A stretch of DNA of 7,626 nucleotides from Bacteroidia bacterium (GTDB taxonomy: Bacteria > Bacteroidota > Bacteroidia > Bacteroidales > BM520). Both the position numbers and the translations under genes were made by a program. Location: NCBI GenBank assembly GCA_009930445.1, contig RZYD01000109.1:1-7626 (forward strand), given 5' to 3'. The notes under the pieces are model-generated. The model saw only the letters and a program-made list of their open reading frames with translations, ran no database searches and was not told the origin of the DNA. This document shows positions 6,452 through 7,626 of this stretch, piece by piece (positions within the stretch are counted from its first letter, which is position 1; every line of letters begins with the position of its first letter).

Positions 6452-7507
6452 TTATAAAATTAACATTGCATCACCATAAGTAAAGAAGGCATATTTTTCC
6501 TTTATGGCTTCTTTATAGGCTTTCATGGTAAAATCGTATCCGGCGAAAGCCGAAACCATCATCAGCATTGAGCTCATGGGGAGATGAAAATTTGTGATCA
6601 TGGCGTTGGCCACCTGGAATTCATAAGGCGGAAAGATGAATTTGTTCGTCCATCCTTCGTAGGCTTTTAGTTTTCCGGAAATGGTTACAGCACTTTCAAT
6701 GGCTTTCATGGAAGTGGTTCCCACAGCGAGAATTTTATTTTTATTTTCCTTTGCCCGGTTTACTTTTTCAGCGGTATAATCGGGTACATACATCTCTTCG
6801 GAGTCGGTTTTATGTTTGGAGAGGTCTTCCACATCGATCTCGCGAAAGTTTCCAAGCCCGGCGTGCAAGGTTATTTCTCCAAACCCAATGCCTTTTATTT
6901 CGAGGCGTTTCATGAGTTCGCGTGAGAAATGAAGCCCTGCGGTAGGTGCGGCAACAGCGCCTTCGTTTTTAGCGTAAATCGTTTGATAGCGCTCATTGTC
7001 TTCGGGTGTAATGCCGCGTAAGAGCTGGATTTCTTCCGGGATTGGGGTTTGACCCAGCTGGGTGATGGTTTCCTTAAAGCTTTCGTAGGGCCCATCGAAC
7101 AGAAACCGCAGGGTTCGTCCCCGGGAGGTGGTATTATCGATCACTTCCGCCACCAATGCATCGTCTTCCCCAAAATATAACTTATTCCCGATGCGGATTT
7201 TCCGGGCGGGATCTACCAACACATCCCATAAACGGGTTTCCCGGTTTAGTTCCCGGAGAAGAAACACCTTTATTTTGGCTCCGGTTTTTTCCTTCTCGCC
7301 TTCCAGCAACGCAGGAAATACCTTGGTGTCGTTGATCACAAATACATCACCATCGTCAAAATATTCGATAATATCTTTAAATGTCCTGTGCTCAATAGTT
7401 TGCGTATCACGGTGAAGAACCATTAATTTGGACTCATCACGGTGAAGCGGTGGATTGGCAGCAATAAGTTCCTGAGGCAAAGGATACCTAAACTGAGATA
7501 ACTTCAT
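6452..7507 (-). CDS. queA: tRNA preQ1(34) S-adenosylmethionine ribosyltransferase-isomerase QueA
   Basis: QueA transfers and rearranges the ribosyl part of S-adenosylmethionine onto preQ1 at wobble position 34 of GUN-anticodon tRNAs, giving epoxyqueuosine with release of adenine and methionine. The 351-residue protein is the normal length and collinear with the family. It shows DVFVINDTKVFPALL (54-68), GAVAAPTAGLHF (183-194), LHAGLGNFREIDVEDLSKHK (214-233), AVGTTSMKAIES (261-272), FIFPPYEF (290-297), ITNFHLPMSSMLMMVSAFAG (304-323) and the terminal YGDAMLIL. The ATG at 7507 is fixed by the conserved N-terminal start MKLSQFRYPLPQELIA. A good promoter lies about 50 bases upstream. It is the first gene seen of a queA-ispD-ruvC run on one strand. 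The other queuosine genes (tgt, queG or queH) are not in this window. Confidence 0.98.
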   Translation of the reverse strand: MKLSQFRYPLPQELIAANPPLHRDESKLMVLHRDTQTIEHRTFKDIIEYFDDGDVFVINDTKVFPALLEGEKEKTGAKIKVFLLRELNRETRLWDVLVDPARKIRIGNKLYFGEDDALVAEVIDNTTSRGRTLRFLFDGPYESFKETITQLGQTPIPEEIQLLRGITPEDNERYQTIYAKNEGAVAAPTAGLHFSRELMKRLEIKGIGFGEITLHAGLGNFREIDVEDLSKHKTDSEEMYVPDYTAEKVNRAKENKNKILAVGTTSMKAIESAVTISGKLKAYEGWTNKFIFPPYEFQVANAMITNFHLPMSSMLMMVSAFAGYDFTMKAYKEAIKEKYAFFTYGDAMLIL

Positions 7508-7553
7508 AGTATCAATCTGTTAAGTATTATATAAAAAATTAAAACAAAGGGTG

Positions 7554-7584
7554 CAAAGATAATACAACATCGACCTGAACGCAA
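7554..7584 (-). promoter_or_regulatory. Bacteroidota-type sigma promoter for queA
   Basis: On the minus strand, TTG (7584-7582) is followed after 20 bases by TATCTTTG (7561-7554). This is an exact match to the Bacteroidota primary-sigma pattern TTG, 17-23 bases, TAnnTTTG. Transcription would start around 7550, leaving an A/T-rich leader of roughly 40 bases before the queA ATG with no Shine-Dalgarno sequence, as is usual in this phylum. I see no riboswitch-like structure in the leader. Confidence 0.6.
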
Positions 7585-7626
7585 GTATTATTTATAAGTT
7601 TAAGAATCAGCACTTCTGCTATTACG
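7585..7626. other. Right-edge non-coding sequence
   Basis: No gene is visible between the queA promoter and the window end. A tiny hairpin AGCA-CTTC-TGCT lies at about 7609-7620, without a T-run on either strand, so it is not called as a terminator. Confidence 0.3.

Noticed and set aside
7508..7553. preQ1 riboswitch upstream of queA
   Set aside because: The leader is short and A/T-rich, with no stable stem-loop or pseudoknot-like arrangement; proximity to a queuosine gene alone is not evidence.

Overview
The window looks like a Bacteroidota (Bacteroidetes) chromosome segment. Three things point there: a C-terminal Por/type IX secretion (T9SS) sorting domain on the first gene, a promoter before queA that fits the phylum's TTG / TAnnTTTG pattern, and A/T-rich gene starts without clear Shine-Dalgarno sequences. 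The genus cannot be read from the sequence. Seven protein genes are supported: one on the plus strand, cut by the left edge, and six on the minus strand.

Layout from left to right. Bases 3-1250 (+) hold the C-terminal 415 residues of a secreted Asp-box (BNR, sialidase-like) protein with a T9SS sorting domain. It converges with an Omp85/BamA-like outer-membrane barrel gene (1252-2601, -), with a single base between the two stop codons. The barrel gene overlaps by an ATGA junction the end of a sodium:solute symporter gene (2598-4046, -), so these two look like one translationally coupled unit. A 291-base non-coding stretch follows, carrying three inverted repeats in a row. Next is a solitary gene of the plasmid pRiA4b ORF-3 family (4338-4922, -), then another 224-base gap. 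The right third is a housekeeping block read leftwards: queA (queuosine tRNA modification), ispD (MEP isoprenoid pathway) and ruvC (Holliday junction resolvase). ispD and ruvC share a second ATGA overlap. A good candidate promoter lies before queA and a weaker one before ispD.

Functionally the window holds two themes: cell-envelope or nutrient functions on the left (a secreted Asp-box protein, an outer-membrane barrel, an inner-membrane Na+ symporter) and core metabolism or genome maintenance on the right. I see no rRNA or tRNA gene, CRISPR array, transposase, phage gene or toxin-antitoxin pair, and no clear new defence or mobile system. The items most worth a second look are the inverted-repeat cluster at 4149-4257, the symporter/barrel coupling, and the pRiA4b-family gene sitting between two unusually large gaps.
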